Assembly: GCA_964059195.1 (NCBI GenBank)
Contig: CAXKWD010000011.1
Location: 7,952,366 to 8,016,365, forward strand
Direction: 5' to 3'
Length of the DNA stretch: 64,000 nucleotides
From: Ectobius pallidus
Taxonomy: Eukaryota; Arthropoda; Insecta; Blattodea; Ectobiidae
Each line of letters opens with the position of its first letter. Positions within the stretch are counted from its first letter, which is position 1. Positions 11,753-23,629 of the stretch are shown piece by piece. Under the pieces are notes generated by a model. That model was not told the DNA's origin. It ran no database searches and worked only from the letters and a program-made list of their open reading frames with translations. The position numbers were made by a program, and so were the translations under genes.

Positions 11753-12449
11753 CGAAGGTGGACCGAAAAGTAACACACATTTTTTTTTTACAAAAAAGTT
11801 TAATAGATAGAATTACAAACAAATGTTTAATCCACACTTGAAGGGACATCTCTTGTCAAATTCTCTCTATGTTCGCCAAGTTTCTCAACACATTTCTCCC
11901 ATTGTGATACCACGTTCAAAATACCATGTTTATAGAAGTCCGTTCGGTTGGAGTATAGCCATCTGCGGACTGCTGTTTTCACTTCTGCATCTCACGCAAA
12001 ACGTTTACTGGCCAGGAATTTCTTCATGGGACCAAACAAATGAAAGTCCCATTCTGCGTGGTTGCAGCTGTTGCCGGCCGTCCGGAACGTGGCGCATCCC
12101 AAGGTTATCACGGCCTTCTTCGAAGAATGCACAACACCTGGAAACATCGCTACGGTCCTTACAGTCGTCCCCATACAAGCCATGCATGTCCCTGTGAATT
12201 TCACTCGGGTTATGCCGTTTAGCCCATAAAAACCGCACCACATCTCGCTGCTCTTCACAAGTGGACGATAGTAACATGCGCGCCATCTTTGTTGCATAGT
12301 TCACGATTTTCTGACCAAAGCTACATATGAGAACAAAATAGCGTCCGTAGCGGAAGCTGCAAACTCTATCTTGGTGCAAGTACAACATCCCAGACACAAT
12401 ACCAACGCAGAAAAAAAATTATTGTGCGTTACTTTTCGAACCACTCTAA
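11753..12449 (-). mobile_element. Internally deleted mariner transposon
   Basis: Imperfect terminal inverted repeats of about 28 bases bound the element. The left end reads cgaaggtggaccgaaaag and the complement of the right end reads ttagagtggttcgaaaag. Both are flanked by TA, the mariner target duplication. The 697-bp length is about half of a full mariner because the central transposase coding sequence has been deleted, leaving both ends. Such derivatives can be mobilised by a full-length relative. Confidence 0.88.
11850..12397 (-). pseudogene. Mariner transposase, N- and C-termini joined by deletion
   Basis: On the minus strand the N-terminal part carries SSTCEEQRDVVRFLWAKRH then PSEIHRDM and DVSRCCAFFEEGR. 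This matches the helix-turn-helix DNA-binding region (HTH_48-like) of insect mariner transposases. In the next frame it jumps straight to AEWDFHLFGPMKKFLASKRF, the block after the third catalytic Asp, and then to C-terminal sequence containing stops. The catalytic core with the first two Asp residues is missing, and the junction near 12060-12110 also shifts frame. The product would bind DNA at best. The element's outer ends remain. Confidence 0.82.
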
Positions 12450-14123
12450 TACATATGTCAAATAGCTTCCATATTTTGTCACGAGGTCTCATCCTTTCAA
12501 TGAACTATAAATCTATGCTGTTAGACAATGCGACGGGGGCTGCTATAATTATCTGGTGGTTGAGCTTCTGGAAGTTTCAGTTTCTCAAATGTTCTATTAC
12601 AATTGATTCTCGGTTCGTTTATTCCTATCTACTGGAGTCGCCTTCATACTTATATATTTGGCAGTACTCAATAGTAATGGTAACCAAAACAATCATGTTT
12701 AAAACGGATTAAAACCTTGGCAAATATTTAGATATTTTTAATATATTTTTTAAATTACATAAATACAATATATAATATATAATGCCCTGAAATCCCGAAA
12801 GAGCAGAAGCTCGTGCTCGGGGGCAGTTCCATGCTTATATTTACAAGTTTTACATTATTAAAATATAATCTTAACCTAAAATTACCTTAAAACTAAATAG
12901 ACAAAATAATGTGAAATAGTATTAAGGGAAAATACAAAAACTGAGAGTAAAGGCATGGCTCAATTAAAATGAAAATAATTATAGTAATGAAAAATAGATT
13001 ATCATGATAGTAGTAGGTACGAAAAGATAAACCTATTTTAAAAGGGATGAAATCTAAGTTATATGGTTTTAATTTTTTTTATTTTAGATTTAAAGACTCC
13101 ATAACTACATTTGGCTAAATCTGGTGTAATGTGATTTTAGAATCATACAGACGAGGACCGAAACTAGAGCTATGTGACACACCAGCAGACATTTGGGTTC
13201 TATTAATGTACTAGTTTTATTCCGTGTAGTGCTGTATTCATGTAGAACAGCTAGGAATTTTGTCTTATTTTATGGTAGAATTTTAATAAGGAGTTTCTAT
13301 ATAATGCCGGTTGAAAGCGGTTCTTTTTCAACACTACTTAAAATAATCATGTTAATTAAAAAATCTTCTTTGTTCCATTCATCAATATCCTTATTGGTTT
13401 AAGCTGAACAACCATCTCAATATAACTCAGCCTGCTGATATAGGACTTTGTAATTCACTGGAATAACGGAATCAGAGAGTAAAATTGTGTGGCCAATATT
13501 GGAGATTTACAAAAATGAAGAGGACTGAGAATGAGAAAGCAATTAAGAAGATTTGGAAGTGACCGTGAGGGTAAATTAGATTGCATCTCTCCCTCTCCCT
13601 TGACATTTGTCCAAGCAACATCACGCGATTGGCTCGTTGAGACAACCTTAATGCGCTCACCCACTCTGTGTGACTAAGTTATCTCTTGCTTGCCTCAGTT
13701 TCCTTTTCTTCCCCCCCCCCCCCCCCCGGTAACGCTCTCAATCTCTCTTTCCTTCTCTCTCTGCATATCTCTATCTGTCTCTCACTTGCGTCATCTCTTT
13801 CATTCCCTTCCTCTTTGTAGTCCCTCTCTATTTCATCATTTTTCTCTACGTTTATTTCTCACTCCACAAACAGTTACAGTACACCTTTACATCTGAGTTA
13901 AGTGACTTTGTCTCATTTTATCCAATTTGTATCTCGCGTTTCGTCTCTACAGAAAATTAATGCTCCTTTCATAAGGCTTCTCCCATTAAATCTCCACCTA
14001 TGTCTTTATCAAATTCTATGGCTTGTTTCAGCATTCTTTCTAAGATCATTAGGCCTAATAAGCATGCGCACCATTAGTGAGTATTAAAATAGCTACGTAT
14101 CATTCCGCATCATTCCGAAATTC
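12450..14123. other. No assignable gene; short poly-C tract
   Basis: AT-rich DNA with a 17-base C run at 13711-13727 followed by a CT-rich stretch to about 13870. No gene recognised. Confidence 0.5.
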
Positions 14124-15429
14124 TGAAGGAATCTTGATTCTAGTATTAAATATAAAACTATAATCACGATAAATAGCAAGCTAAATTACATTAAATATAA
14201 AACTTTAAAATGATGGGACCTATTAGTATTTTATATCAAAATGAATCTCAAATGATACCCTATTAAATCATGCTTAACATACAATTATTAAATGAAGAAT
14301 ATGGATTAAAGATAAAATAAATTAATATTAAATATAAGAATATTACGGGGTGTAGAAAGTACCAGACAAGATTCCGAGTATATCACAATGGCTAGCTCGC
14401 TTGTACCATTCATTCACCATGGGCGGCCGGAGACAGTCATTGTTAACAAATAGTGCTTCCTTTATGTGAAAATGTGACACAAAGGCGATGAGAGCCTAGT
14501 CAAAAGAATATACTAGGAATAGTACTTGGGGAAAGAGCACAGAGTGAACATTCTCAGAATATTGATGTAATAACGAGAACAGGAGACAGTGGAAATTTGT
14601 GAGTTGTAACTCGTAGCGTCTTTAAAGCGTGGGTCTAAAGGGCCAATCAAAAAGAAGCTACTAGCTAAAATATAGTTAAATTACTGTAACATAGAATTTG
14701 ATTTGTTAATATAAGAAGTGGGGAGATTGCTGTGAGTGCCACGATGTAGAACTTTGCCAATGTTAAGAGTACAGTGTTCTCCCGGACCCGTCACGGGTTG
14801 AACGCATAGCCCTTGTCAGCTTAATTATTCCGAGTGGATACCATTGTATCCCACTCGTATTTTTATATTCACGTTGGGGAAGTTACCCAACTTGGATAAG
14901 TAATCTTTTATAGTAAGATACCCAGTAAACGTGATTTGTGGTAACAGCTAAGTTACGGCTATTACCGATTTAAATTCAGTGGATCAGAGTAAGTACTTGG
15001 TCGACGAATTAACATTATTATAATTATTCCAAGGGGAGTCATTATATCATCACGTGATAACCAATAGGAAGGAATAATAACTGATAAACTTTTGTGGCTA
15101 CGTTCTACATTGGAGACATTATAAACAGTATCAACCACGAGTAGATTAACATACTTATTAATTGGACTTGATATTAATTGTTTAATAAATCTACTCATAC
15201 CAATATTAATTAGTTTGATATCTAATTACTATAGTTAATATTGCCATTCACCAGACCCACATTTATACCCTGCAGAAACGTAAGAGTTTAAATCTTGTAG
15301 CTTGATGACTAGACCGAGGCAGGTTCAAAGAAGCTCAGCAAATGTAAGTACTACATAAAAACATTATACTTATCCAGAGTGAACCTTAATAGTGGCATTT
15401 CCCAAAATCAAAGGGGGCGAACCGCTTCA
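14124..15429 (+). repeat. 5' long terminal repeat
   Basis: 1306 bases with TG..CA ends. By eye it differs from the 3' copy by one 11-base stretch (taccagacaag, after gtgtagaaag) and one transition near the 3' end. The 11-base difference lies between AAG words, consistent with slippage deletion in the 3' copy. The same 78-codon minus-strand open frame in both LTRs is a by-product of duplication. Confidence 0.95.
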
Positions 15430-15432
15430 TAG

Positions 15433-15450
15433 TGGCGCCCAACAACGTGG
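15433..15450 (+). promoter_or_regulatory. tRNA primer binding site
   Basis: TGGCGCCCAACAACGTGG starts three bases after the 5' LTR. It begins with TGG, complementary to the CCA 3' end of tRNAs. The TGGCGCCC core resembles tRNA-Lys primer sites; exact primer identity is not certain. Confidence 0.75.
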
Positions 15451-15839
15451 TGGCTTCGAAAAGAAAAAGGTGAATGGCGTGGGTAATGAACTAAAATTTT
15501 TGAAATTATCAAAATACTGGTCAAACTCAAATAAAGAAGAAGGGAAGTAAGGAATTAAGGAGCGGGCACTAGCTTAGAAGGGGACTAGACAAGAGAGAAG
15601 AGAGAAGAAATCGCAGGAAGGGCATCAGTAAAATCAAGAATACGGGAGAATATCAATTGGATTGTATTATTGATAAGAGGGTATTTCTTGTATTACTGAT
15701 AAGAGGGTATTTCTTATTAGATATAAGAGTGCTATATATGTCAGTGTATAAATTGTGCCATGTACTAAAGGTGAGTGCGCATGTTTTTATACCAAAGTGA
15801 TAAGTGCAATGACGTTAGGATTTTGATTAGGGTAAAGTT

Positions 15840-17327
15840 ATGATAACTTCAAGTAACGAAAAAGTAACTAATCAAATTATGGAGAAAACTAATAGTGGGG
15901 AACTTAACCCAGAAAGGCTCTCAGCCCAAACAGAAAAAGAAAGTGTAGGGACTAAAAATGAAAGTCAGATCACGCCTGATATTATGTTTGCGTTAATCAT
16001 GAAGAAGTTAGAACAGAATTCAAATGAAAGTAAAGCATTAGCAGAAGAACGTTCAAATGAGATTAAAATGTTCCATGAAACACTTACAAATAGTTGTAAG
16101 GAGATGTGTGACATAATAGATCGAAATTCGGAGGAAAGAAAACAATCTTTCAGTAAAATGTTCGACATTTTAGATAAAGACCATGAATACTTCAACAAGT
16201 TAAACAATGAGGTTAGGTCTATAAATGCTAAATCGGACGAAAAGGTCAAAGATGTAGAGCTAGAGATTGATATGTCAAAGAAAAGCGTAGAGCTAGAAAG
16301 GGAAAATGTAGATGAGAAAATTGTAAATAAAGCTAAAGAAATTAATTTGCAATTAACTAGCACTGTAAAAGCTACTGACAATAATGTAGAGACAGATCAT
16401 TGTTCTGTACAGATAGAAATTGCTGAGAAAAATGGTAGCTTAGAAGGGCAGTTAGTTAAAACTTTTTTAAATGAAACTGGGGAACTGAGTACTAAAATCC
16501 AAGGTCAGGTGAAAGAGATTGACATTCAGCCTAGTGAGGAAATTAGTAAAGTAGTGATACAGAACGATATCACAACAGAAATAAATAACCTGATAGATAA
16601 AAATTCGAGTGATACTCTTAGTGTAAGTACGGATGCAAATAGCAATGGGGCGTGGTCTCCAACTGTCAAAGTTGTAAACACGGCGTATTTGCCGGTAATT
16701 AATTCCATAAATGGAGATCAACAAACCCACAGCGTTTGCAATGATACGAACACAAAGCGAAGCAAAGTAATCCTACCAAATCATACTGTTTTGCCGATAA
16801 GTGATCACATTCCTATGCAATTGTTAATGAATTTTGAAGTAGAAGGAAATGTTCCGGAGTTTGAAAATAAGAAATATGATCGCGGAAGTATAGGTCAGAT
16901 TCAATATGACTGGAGTAAGAAATTCGATAGGGGACGTTACGTAGATAGGAAGAAGGGTAGTAGTCCTTACGTAAGAATCAATAACAAAGGCTTTGACAAT
17001 AGCAATGATAAAGTTAGTCAGTGGAATTACAACTGGCGTAACAGAAATAAAGCCAAGGTGACTAGGTCAGTGCCACAGCAAGTACCGGTGACAGTTAAGC
17101 ATATGGTATTTCCGGAAACAGGTGGAGGAAGTCTAGATCTGTATCAGCGGAGCAGTGAGCTCAGGAATGAGAGATATGTCAGATACAAAGATAACGGGGA
17201 TCCCTACCAAGTAAACAGCCGAGATTCAGGGCAACAGTTAAATCCCGAAGCTAATGAATTTCAGGATGACATAGATGACGTAACTATGCGTGAGAATGAC
17301 GATAGGCCTATGGGAAATATAAACTAA
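15840..17327 (+). CDS. Gag-like protein of the LTR retrotransposon
   Basis: An intact 495-codon ORF starts about 410 bases after the 5' LTR and is the only long ORF in the element. The first ~190 residues are charged, rich in Glu/Lys/Asn with heptad-like spacing, and probably form coiled coils. The middle is Ser/Thr/Asn-rich. The region from about residue 340 to 420 is basic and Tyr/Arg-rich (DRGRYVDRK, WNYNWRNRNK), which could bind nucleic acid. No CCHC zinc knuckle is seen and no major homology region could be identified. Position and lack of other domains make gag the natural reading, but direct family homology was not established. The ORF being open while the downstream region is broken suggests either selection on gag or recent insertion of an already defective element. 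Confidence 0.7.
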   Translation: MITSSNEKVTNQIMEKTNSGELNPERLSAQTEKESVGTKNESQITPDIMFALIMKKLEQNSNESKALAEERSNEIKMFHETLTNSCKEMCDIIDRNSEERKQSFSKMFDILDKDHEYFNKLNNEVRSINAKSDEKVKDVELEIDMSKKSVELERENVDEKIVNKAKEINLQLTSTVKATDNNVETDHCSVQIEIAEKNGSLEGQLVKTFLNETGELSTKIQGQVKEIDIQPSEEISKVVIQNDITTEINNLIDKNSSDTLSVSTDANSNGAWSPTVKVVNTAYLPVINSINGDQQTHSVCNDTNTKRSKVILPNHTVLPISDHIPMQLLMNFEVEGNVPEFENKKYDRGSIGQIQYDWSKKFDRGRYVDRKKGSSPYVRINNKGFDNSNDKVSQWNYNWRNRNKAKVTRSVPQQVPVTVKHMVFPETGGGSLDLYQRSSELRNERYVRYKDNGDPYQVNSRDSGQQLNPEANEFQDDIDDVTMRENDDRPMGNIN

Positions 17328-17599
17328 ATAAAAATGCAATAGATACTCATAATATGCATAATGAGGGGGCCGTGATTCGGAACAGAGGCTCCATACAAAT
17401 AATTATAAGTAGCATAGTGATTTTTATGCCATAGAAGGAAATAAAATAGAAATATCGAGTCCGCTGCAAATAGAGGTTGAGACTGGAAATTTATTGTACT
17501 ATAGCAATCAGGGAGGCTGAAAATATTCAGTAGACAAATGGATCATGGTAAAATTAAATAATGGCAATTGGGAAGCATAGATACATGTTATATTTGTTA

Positions 17600-17820
17600 A
17601 AAGATTAACACATCATTTTACTAGGTTGTGACACGCTGTTGAAATACGAAGGAAGATTGAAATTTTAAGAACAATGCTTAAGAGTTAATCAAAAATACGT
17701 CATAGAAGTTCCATTTCCAATTAATGATTTGAAGGGTCATGTAGTTGTTCAAATAACTAAATCGCAATCCGGAATGAATATGTTATTGTTGACAGTCTGA
17801 GTAAAAATAAATGCCAGATT
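17600..17820 (+). pseudogene. Remnant of retroviral-type aspartic protease region
   Basis: Just downstream of gag one frame reads LGCDTLLKYEGRLKF, close to the C-terminal strand of retrotransposon proteases (typically LG.D.L....G.I.F). It is soon interrupted by a stop and then continues as QKYVIEVPFPI. No DTG/DSG active site was located upstream. This suggests the element descends from a full gag-pol ancestor. Confidence 0.4.
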
Positions 17821-17845
17821 ATAGTTGAGAAGGAAATAAGTGAGT

Positions 17846-17988
17846 TTATTATGTTGAAGCTGAGATTAAAGGACTCATCTTCGTAGGAAAGATTATTATG
17901 TTGAAGCTGAGGTCAAAGGACTCATCTTCGTATGAAAGATTATTATGTTGGAGGTGAAGGTCTAAAAGGGACCCATCTTCTATTATGA
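17846..17988 (+). repeat. Three 47-bp tandem repeats inside the LTR element
   Basis: Units starting ttattatgttgaagctgag recur at 17846, 17893 and 17940. Each contains aaaggactcatcttcgta or a variant. The third is the most diverged. Confidence 0.88.
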
Positions 17989-18153
17989 ATTGAGCGTCGA
18001 TGTAGACGAATATGAAAAACACTTATTTTGGGGAGGATTATAAGCTGGATAATTGCGAGATTAATAATTGGGAACAAATATAGTGATCAAGAAAATTGCT
18101 ATGACGAATGCGGAAGTGAAGGGAATATAAACGATTAAACACTTAGGCAGTTT

Positions 18154-18171
18154 AAAAAAAAAAAAAAAAAA
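18154..18171 (+). repeat. Internal poly-A run
   Basis: Eighteen consecutive A residues in the non-coding 3' half of the LTR element. It may be a slippage product or a retained tail of an older insertion. Confidence 0.7.
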
Positions 18172-19295
18172 TCATAAGAGTAAAGTGGACAGCATCACGA
18201 CCCTAGATATTGAATAGAAATACAAGCTGTTAGATGTGTTTATTAAAACATGAGGATATATATGTTGAATCCCCAAATTGTTGCCATATAATACGAACAT
18301 GCCATAACCATGGATAACGTACATGTCTATCACTATAGAAAGCCAGCTGACTATTGCAGAACTACGATAATAATAAAATAATAAGAGCGCAGCGCCTCGA
18401 GCTCCTTTATAGCAGTTCATTTTCTATTACAAATCCTTCAATGGTGTTTGTTTTAAGGTAGTTGACATAAGTAACAATAGAATTAGGAGGTGGTATAATC
18501 TATCTTTTAGTAAGCCTTATTAGGAACATTACAAGGGTAAGGACAGTATGAATTAGGGTTACGGTGTTTCGATAATTGGTACCGTAAAGAATGTAATAAC
18601 TACTGTATTGTATGTATGACCGCGACTAAATTGCGTGTGATATATTTAATACCAGTGCAAGTTTTAGTGTAACATATGAACGAGTGGTAATAAATCAGCC
18701 AGCGAAAATATATCTCTGTTATATATATTTATAAGTGAACTTCGATAACAGATCAGTCGATTATTTTATTCATTGTTATTTATTTTTATAAAAAGGACGT
18801 CCGTGACAAAAATCCTATCGGCGATTTATCTAGTAATAAGTAGGAATAGTAATTGCAGTAAATGTATGTTCATATCTCAATATTGTTCAATGCAGTTAGT
18901 TAGATTTTAATTTCTGTCAGTATATTATTTGTTTGTTTATATCATATGTCAAATAGGTCCAATAGCCTATTACTGCATTGAAGGATAAGGATGCATAATA
19001 AAATTCTTTCGTGGATGTTGTATGCATGAGTAATAACTGTAGTGTGTATAGATGAAGAGATTGATAGCGGTACCATGTCACGAGGTCACTCACTCACAGG
19101 TAGCAAGCCATGTGGCAAATGTAAACATTGTGAAAGGTAACTAGGTCAAATCTACGACCAAAACAAATCAAGTCATTGCACTGTCACCTATACATTCAGT
19201 ATAATAACAAGGTGTTTAAAGGAGCAGAAAAGCACTCTTTAAAAATCGCAATTTTTTACAAAACTCACATTTTTTCAAGAGAACTTTTGGGCATA

Positions 19296-20590
19296 TGAAG
19301 GAATCTTGATTCTAGTATTAAATATAAAACTATAATCACGATAAATAGCAAGCTAAATTACATTAAATATAAAACTTTAAAATGATGGGACCTATTAGTA
19401 TTTTATATCAAAATGAATCTCAAATGATACCCTATTAAATCATGCTTAACATACAATTATTAAATGAAGAATATGGATTAAAGATAAAATAAATTAATAT
19501 TAAATATAAGAATATTACGGGGTGTAGAAAGATTCCGAGTATATCACAATGGCTAGCTCGCTTGTACCATTCATTCACCATGGGCGGCCGGAGACAGTCA
19601 TTGTTAACAAATAGTGCTTCCTTTATGTGAAAATGTGACACAAAGGCGATGAGAGCCTAGTCAAAAGAATATACTAGGAATAGTACTTGGGGAAAGAGCA
19701 CAGAGTGAACATTCTCAGAATATTGATGTAATAACGAGAACAGGAGACAGTGGAAATTTGTGAGTTGTAACTCGTAGCGTCTTTAAAGCGTGGGTCTAAA
19801 GGGCCAATCAAAAAGAAGCTACTAGCTAAAATATAGTTAAATTACTGTAACATAGAATTTGATTTGTTAATATAAGAAGTGGGGAGATTGCTGTGAGTGC
19901 CACGATGTAGAACTTTGCCAATGTTAAGAGTACAGTGTTCTCCCGGACCCGTCACGGGTTGAACGCATAGCCCTTGTCAGCTTAATTATTCCGAGTGGAT
20001 ACCATTGTATCCCACTCGTATTTTTATATTCACGTTGGGGAAGTTACCCAACTTGGATAAGTAATCTTTTATAGTAAGATACCCAGTAAACGTGATTTGT
20101 GGTAACAGCTAAGTTACGGCTATTACCGATTTAAATTCAGTGGATCAGAGTAAGTACTTGGTCGACGAATTAACATTATTATAATTATTCCAAGGGGAGT
20201 CATTATATCATCACGTGATAACCAATAGGAAGGAATAATAACTGATAAACTTTTGTGGCTACGTTCTACATTGGAGACATTATAAACAGTATCAACCACG
20301 AGTAGATTAACATACTTATTAATTGGACTTGATATTAATTGTTTAATAAATCTACTCATACCAATATTAATTAGTTTGATATCTAATTACTATAGTTAAT
20401 ATTGCCATTCACCAGACCCACATTTATACCCTGCAGAAACGTAAGAGTTTAAATCTTGTAGCTTGATGACTAGACCGAGGCAGGTTCAAAGAAGCTCAGC
20501 AAATGTAAGTACTACATAAAAACATTATACTTATCCAGAGTGAACCTTAATAGTGGCATTTCCCAAAATCAAAGGGGGTGAACCGCTTCA
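19296..20590 (+). repeat. 3' long terminal repeat
   Basis: 1295 bases, otherwise matching the 5' LTR. The base before it is not a clear polypurine tract: the upstream sequence reads agaacttttgggcata, which is atypical for plus-strand priming and may mean the tract has mutated. Followed directly by ATTC. Confidence 0.95.
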
Positions 20591-20758
20591 ATTCTTAGGC
20601 TATATTGTTCGACATTTTGACAGTCAACAGGCCTAGGAAAAGGAAATTTGATGTTTGAAAATGTCCGAAGATAGACCATACTTTCTACACAATGCAAATA
20701 AGTAATATTGCTAGTATTGCTTATATTAATATGAAGACTTGGATCAAATACTATAGAG

Positions 20759-21068
20759 CAGTGATTCTCAAAGTGGGGTCCGCGGAACCCCGGGGGTCCG
20801 CGATGGTGTTTCAAGGGGTCCGCAGGCGGTTTAAGAAGAAATAGGATATCCCGTAATTTTCTCAAATTACATATCTTCTAAAGCAGCTTCACTGTTCCCA
20901 TTAGGGAGTAAACTCTGTTTGTTACCATTGATAGTGTTATTTTTTCTATTGAATTTAATACATTTGAATCAAAGTATTTAGTTTTTCTCCCTTCAAAACC
21001 CAGAGGAGGTCCGCGAAATTTTAATTTTTTTCAAGGGGTCCGCGGACTGAAAAGTTTGGGAACCACTG
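20759..21068. mobile_element. hAT-type miniature element, perfect 8-bp TSD
   Basis: A 310-bp element starts cagtgattctcaaagtgg and ends with the complement of cagtggttcccaaactt. It is flanked by CTATAGAG at 20751-20758 and 21069-21076. Ends of CAGTGGTTC type and 8-bp duplication are diagnostic of hAT elements. Subterminal ggggtccgcg words are repeated. No coding capacity. A stray aaggggtccgcgaa near 24602 may be a scrap of the same family. Confidence 0.93.
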
Positions 21069-21076
21069 CTATAGAG

Positions 21077-22396
21077 ACAATACAGGACACTTTGCGAAAA
21101 ATCGGGGACAATATCTTGAGCACCATCTAGTGGCCCAACCTGCTACTACTGAATACAGATGCAGTATCTAGATACAAAGATGTTAAACAATTTTTTTAGA
21201 ATAGCCGAAATAGCCAGCCTCGACATGTTATGTATAGGAGTATGATTTTTCTATTTATTTATGGCCCAGAAAAGCATAATACCGTTTATATATGTTTTGA
21301 ATATTTTAATTTTGCCCCAGGTTTCTAGGTTGTGCCATCAGGAGTGCTGCAAAAACTGTCCCCCATTTTTCCATTGTCATAGCAGTAAGTGTCCGGTATT
21401 GTCTCTATGGCATTTGCTTGGATTTAAAATACCTTTTACAACCTCTGGCCGCACCATAGGTAGGCCTTGAACCTGCTATAGGTAGAGGAAGTAGGCTATT
21501 ATTTCCGACCCCCAAATTCGAAATTTGGATGTGGCACGAAGATTGGCGACGACTTTCCCTTATTTTTAAGGAGACCTTACATGAAGAAAATTTCGTTTGT
21601 CGTGATTCTCTCGAAAGAAACTCAAACGATTCTGTTTAAATTTTACACATGGGATGCTTATACTAAGAGCTAAAACTTTTATTTGCCGCAGTATGAACAT
21701 TTAAATTCTCACAGAGTATAAAAACATCATCTTCGAAAATATAACTGTGTATGTGTATGTCAGATCCAAAACGAAATTCATACCAAACTAAAATTGATAT
21801 CTGAGTTAAGTATCTTCAGATGACGTAACTTAAGACATGTACACTACTTTACCTTCTACAATCCGTTCTTTAATTCGTTAATAACCTTCAAAATTATTTC
21901 TATAAACTTCCTATCAATTGTGTCAGTCTTTAAAATGTCTGGCGGTAAACTGCTTTTAACACGGTGCCTCGAGGCTTTTATAGAAAGAATAGCTTTTTAA
22001 TTTCTCCCATGGATTCTCTTCGTCCAGTTCTGGTTCAGCAGGGTTCCCTGACAATTCTTCCGGATCTTCCACTAATCCCCTCCAAGTTCCACCTGACCAT
22101 AAATGCCCCTAAAATGTGTCTGTTTTTGCTCTTTATCCGCCGCTTTCTCTTATCCGTTTAAAATTTTACCACATTTCTGACACATCGTCCTTTTCTATTC
22201 ACTTTCATATTAACTATTCTACACTATGATAGGCCACTCCACTCTACCCGTAGTCATTCACTAAATACGTCTGTCTGTCTGTTTAACTGCGAAGTGTGAA
22301 TGGAAAAAATAAAATCTGAAAGAAGGGAACAGTAACAGTATATGAGGGATAAGCAGGTGAGGGATAAATCACTCACCTTCTTGCCCTTGTGAAGAC
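21077..22396. other. No assignable gene
   Basis: Mixed-composition DNA with small open frames only; no transposon ends recognised. Confidence 0.5.
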
Positions 22397-23375
22397 ACGA
22401 ATTTCTACAAAGTAAGTTTCCCTAGGGCCGTTTACACAAACAAAACACAATTTCACGGAAATATTTATTGCAACAGATATAGCAAGTGTCCAGCTATTTG
22501 TCAAAATATTCGCCACGCAGGAAATGAGACATTTGTCATACCGTGAGACCAAGTTTTGAACACTCGTGTCGTAGAAGTCTCCCGCCTTGGATTTGAACCA
22601 CTATGTGACAACCATCTCCGCTTCTTTGTCATTCTCTGTAATTTATTGAGGTGTAGGAAAAGATGGAAATCACTGGGAGCGAAGTCCGCGCTGTAGGGTC
22701 AATATTGAAACATCTCCTAGCCGAACTTTTGCAGGAAACTTGCAGGGAGGTGTTGAAGCCTCCACCCTACAGCTCGGACCGCGCACCCAGAGATTTTCAT
22801 CTTTTCCTACCCTCAAGAAATGACAGAGAATGGTAGAGATTGACAGAGAAACGGAGAAGGTTATCACTAGGGGACGGATTTCTATGGCATGTCATATTTT
22901 TCCCCTTTGCATTATTTCAGGTTTCCGACTAATTTGAACCAGATTCCAAGCATCCTGGTGAAAATGGAACTGCTATTATTGTGCATATAACTGCATATTT
23001 AGGAAATGTTCGCATATTTAGGTCATATTTTTGGCATATTTTTGTGCATATTAAAGAAATTTTGAAGTTTCATATCATATTTTGTAAATTTTGCATTATA
23101 ATGATACTTTTTGAGAATTTATAGATATTTTAAATAATTAACATTATATTTTAATAAAACGAAGTGTAATGAAACTTAAAAGAAATATACACAATGTGTA
23201 AGTGGTCAAGTCATATTTTAAATTTTATTGGTCATATTTTAATGTTTTTTAGGTCATAAATGCATGCATATATCCTATTTTTAGGTCTTAGAAATCCGCC
23301 CCCTATTATCACACAATGGTTCAAATCCCAGGCGGAAGACTTCTATGGAACATGTATTCAAAAGTTGGTCCCACG
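22397..23375. mobile_element. Palindromic mariner derivative (copy 1), interrupted
   Basis: The left arm is the complement of a mariner transposase C-terminus and the right arm carries the same end in forward orientation. They meet around a spacer near 22730. The same arms and the same centre occur at 32371-33136 and partly at 49755-50110. A hAT-like element (22868-23305) interrupts the right arm, which itself is truncated near 23375. The left outer end is also degraded. Confidence 0.8.
22868..23305. mobile_element. hAT-like non-autonomous element nested in a palindromic mariner
   Basis: Ends are taggggacggatttct on the left and the complement of taggggg cggatttc on the right. The host repeat is split cleanly with TTATCAC duplicated on both sides (22861-22867 and 23306-23312). 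The uninterrupted sibling at 32.9 kb shows the empty site. The inside is AT-rich with repeated catattt/ggtcat words and no coding sequence. Confidence 0.9.
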
Positions 23376-23629
23376 TTATTGTTCAATAATCTCTATAGTT
23401 AAGGAGCAGGAGGAAGTGTTATCTGGGTAGTCCAAAAACTGAGGGTCTTAAGAATTGGGGCGGATATACCTGAACTATTTCCTGATAGAACGAACAGCGC
23501 AGAAGCAGTGGTCATGTCAAGTGCTTGGCCAGGCGGTGTAAGGAAAATAAATTAATAGCTCACACACAAATATACAGTAATACAGAACACGCAACAGGCT
23601 CAAAACCATGTGGAATGCCTAGTAATGAG

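Larger units (their letters stand above)
14124..20590 (+). mobile_element. Young LTR retrotransposon, gag-only (non-autonomous)
   Basis: Two direct repeats of about 1.3 kb begin TGAAGG and end CTTCA, and are flanked by the 4-bp target duplication ATTC (14120-14123 and 20591-20594). A primer binding site follows the 5' LTR. The internal 3.9 kb has one intact ORF and then stop-ridden sequence with a protease-like remnant. No intact reverse transcriptase, RNase H or integrase is visible, so movement would need enzymes from a relative. Target size and gene order suggest a Ty3/gypsy-type element, but without pol this is tentative. Confidence 0.92.

Noticed and set aside
14962..15198. Conserved 78-codon minus-strand ORF, found again at 20123-20359
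   Set aside because: It is identical because it lies in both LTRs; duplication, not selection, explains it.
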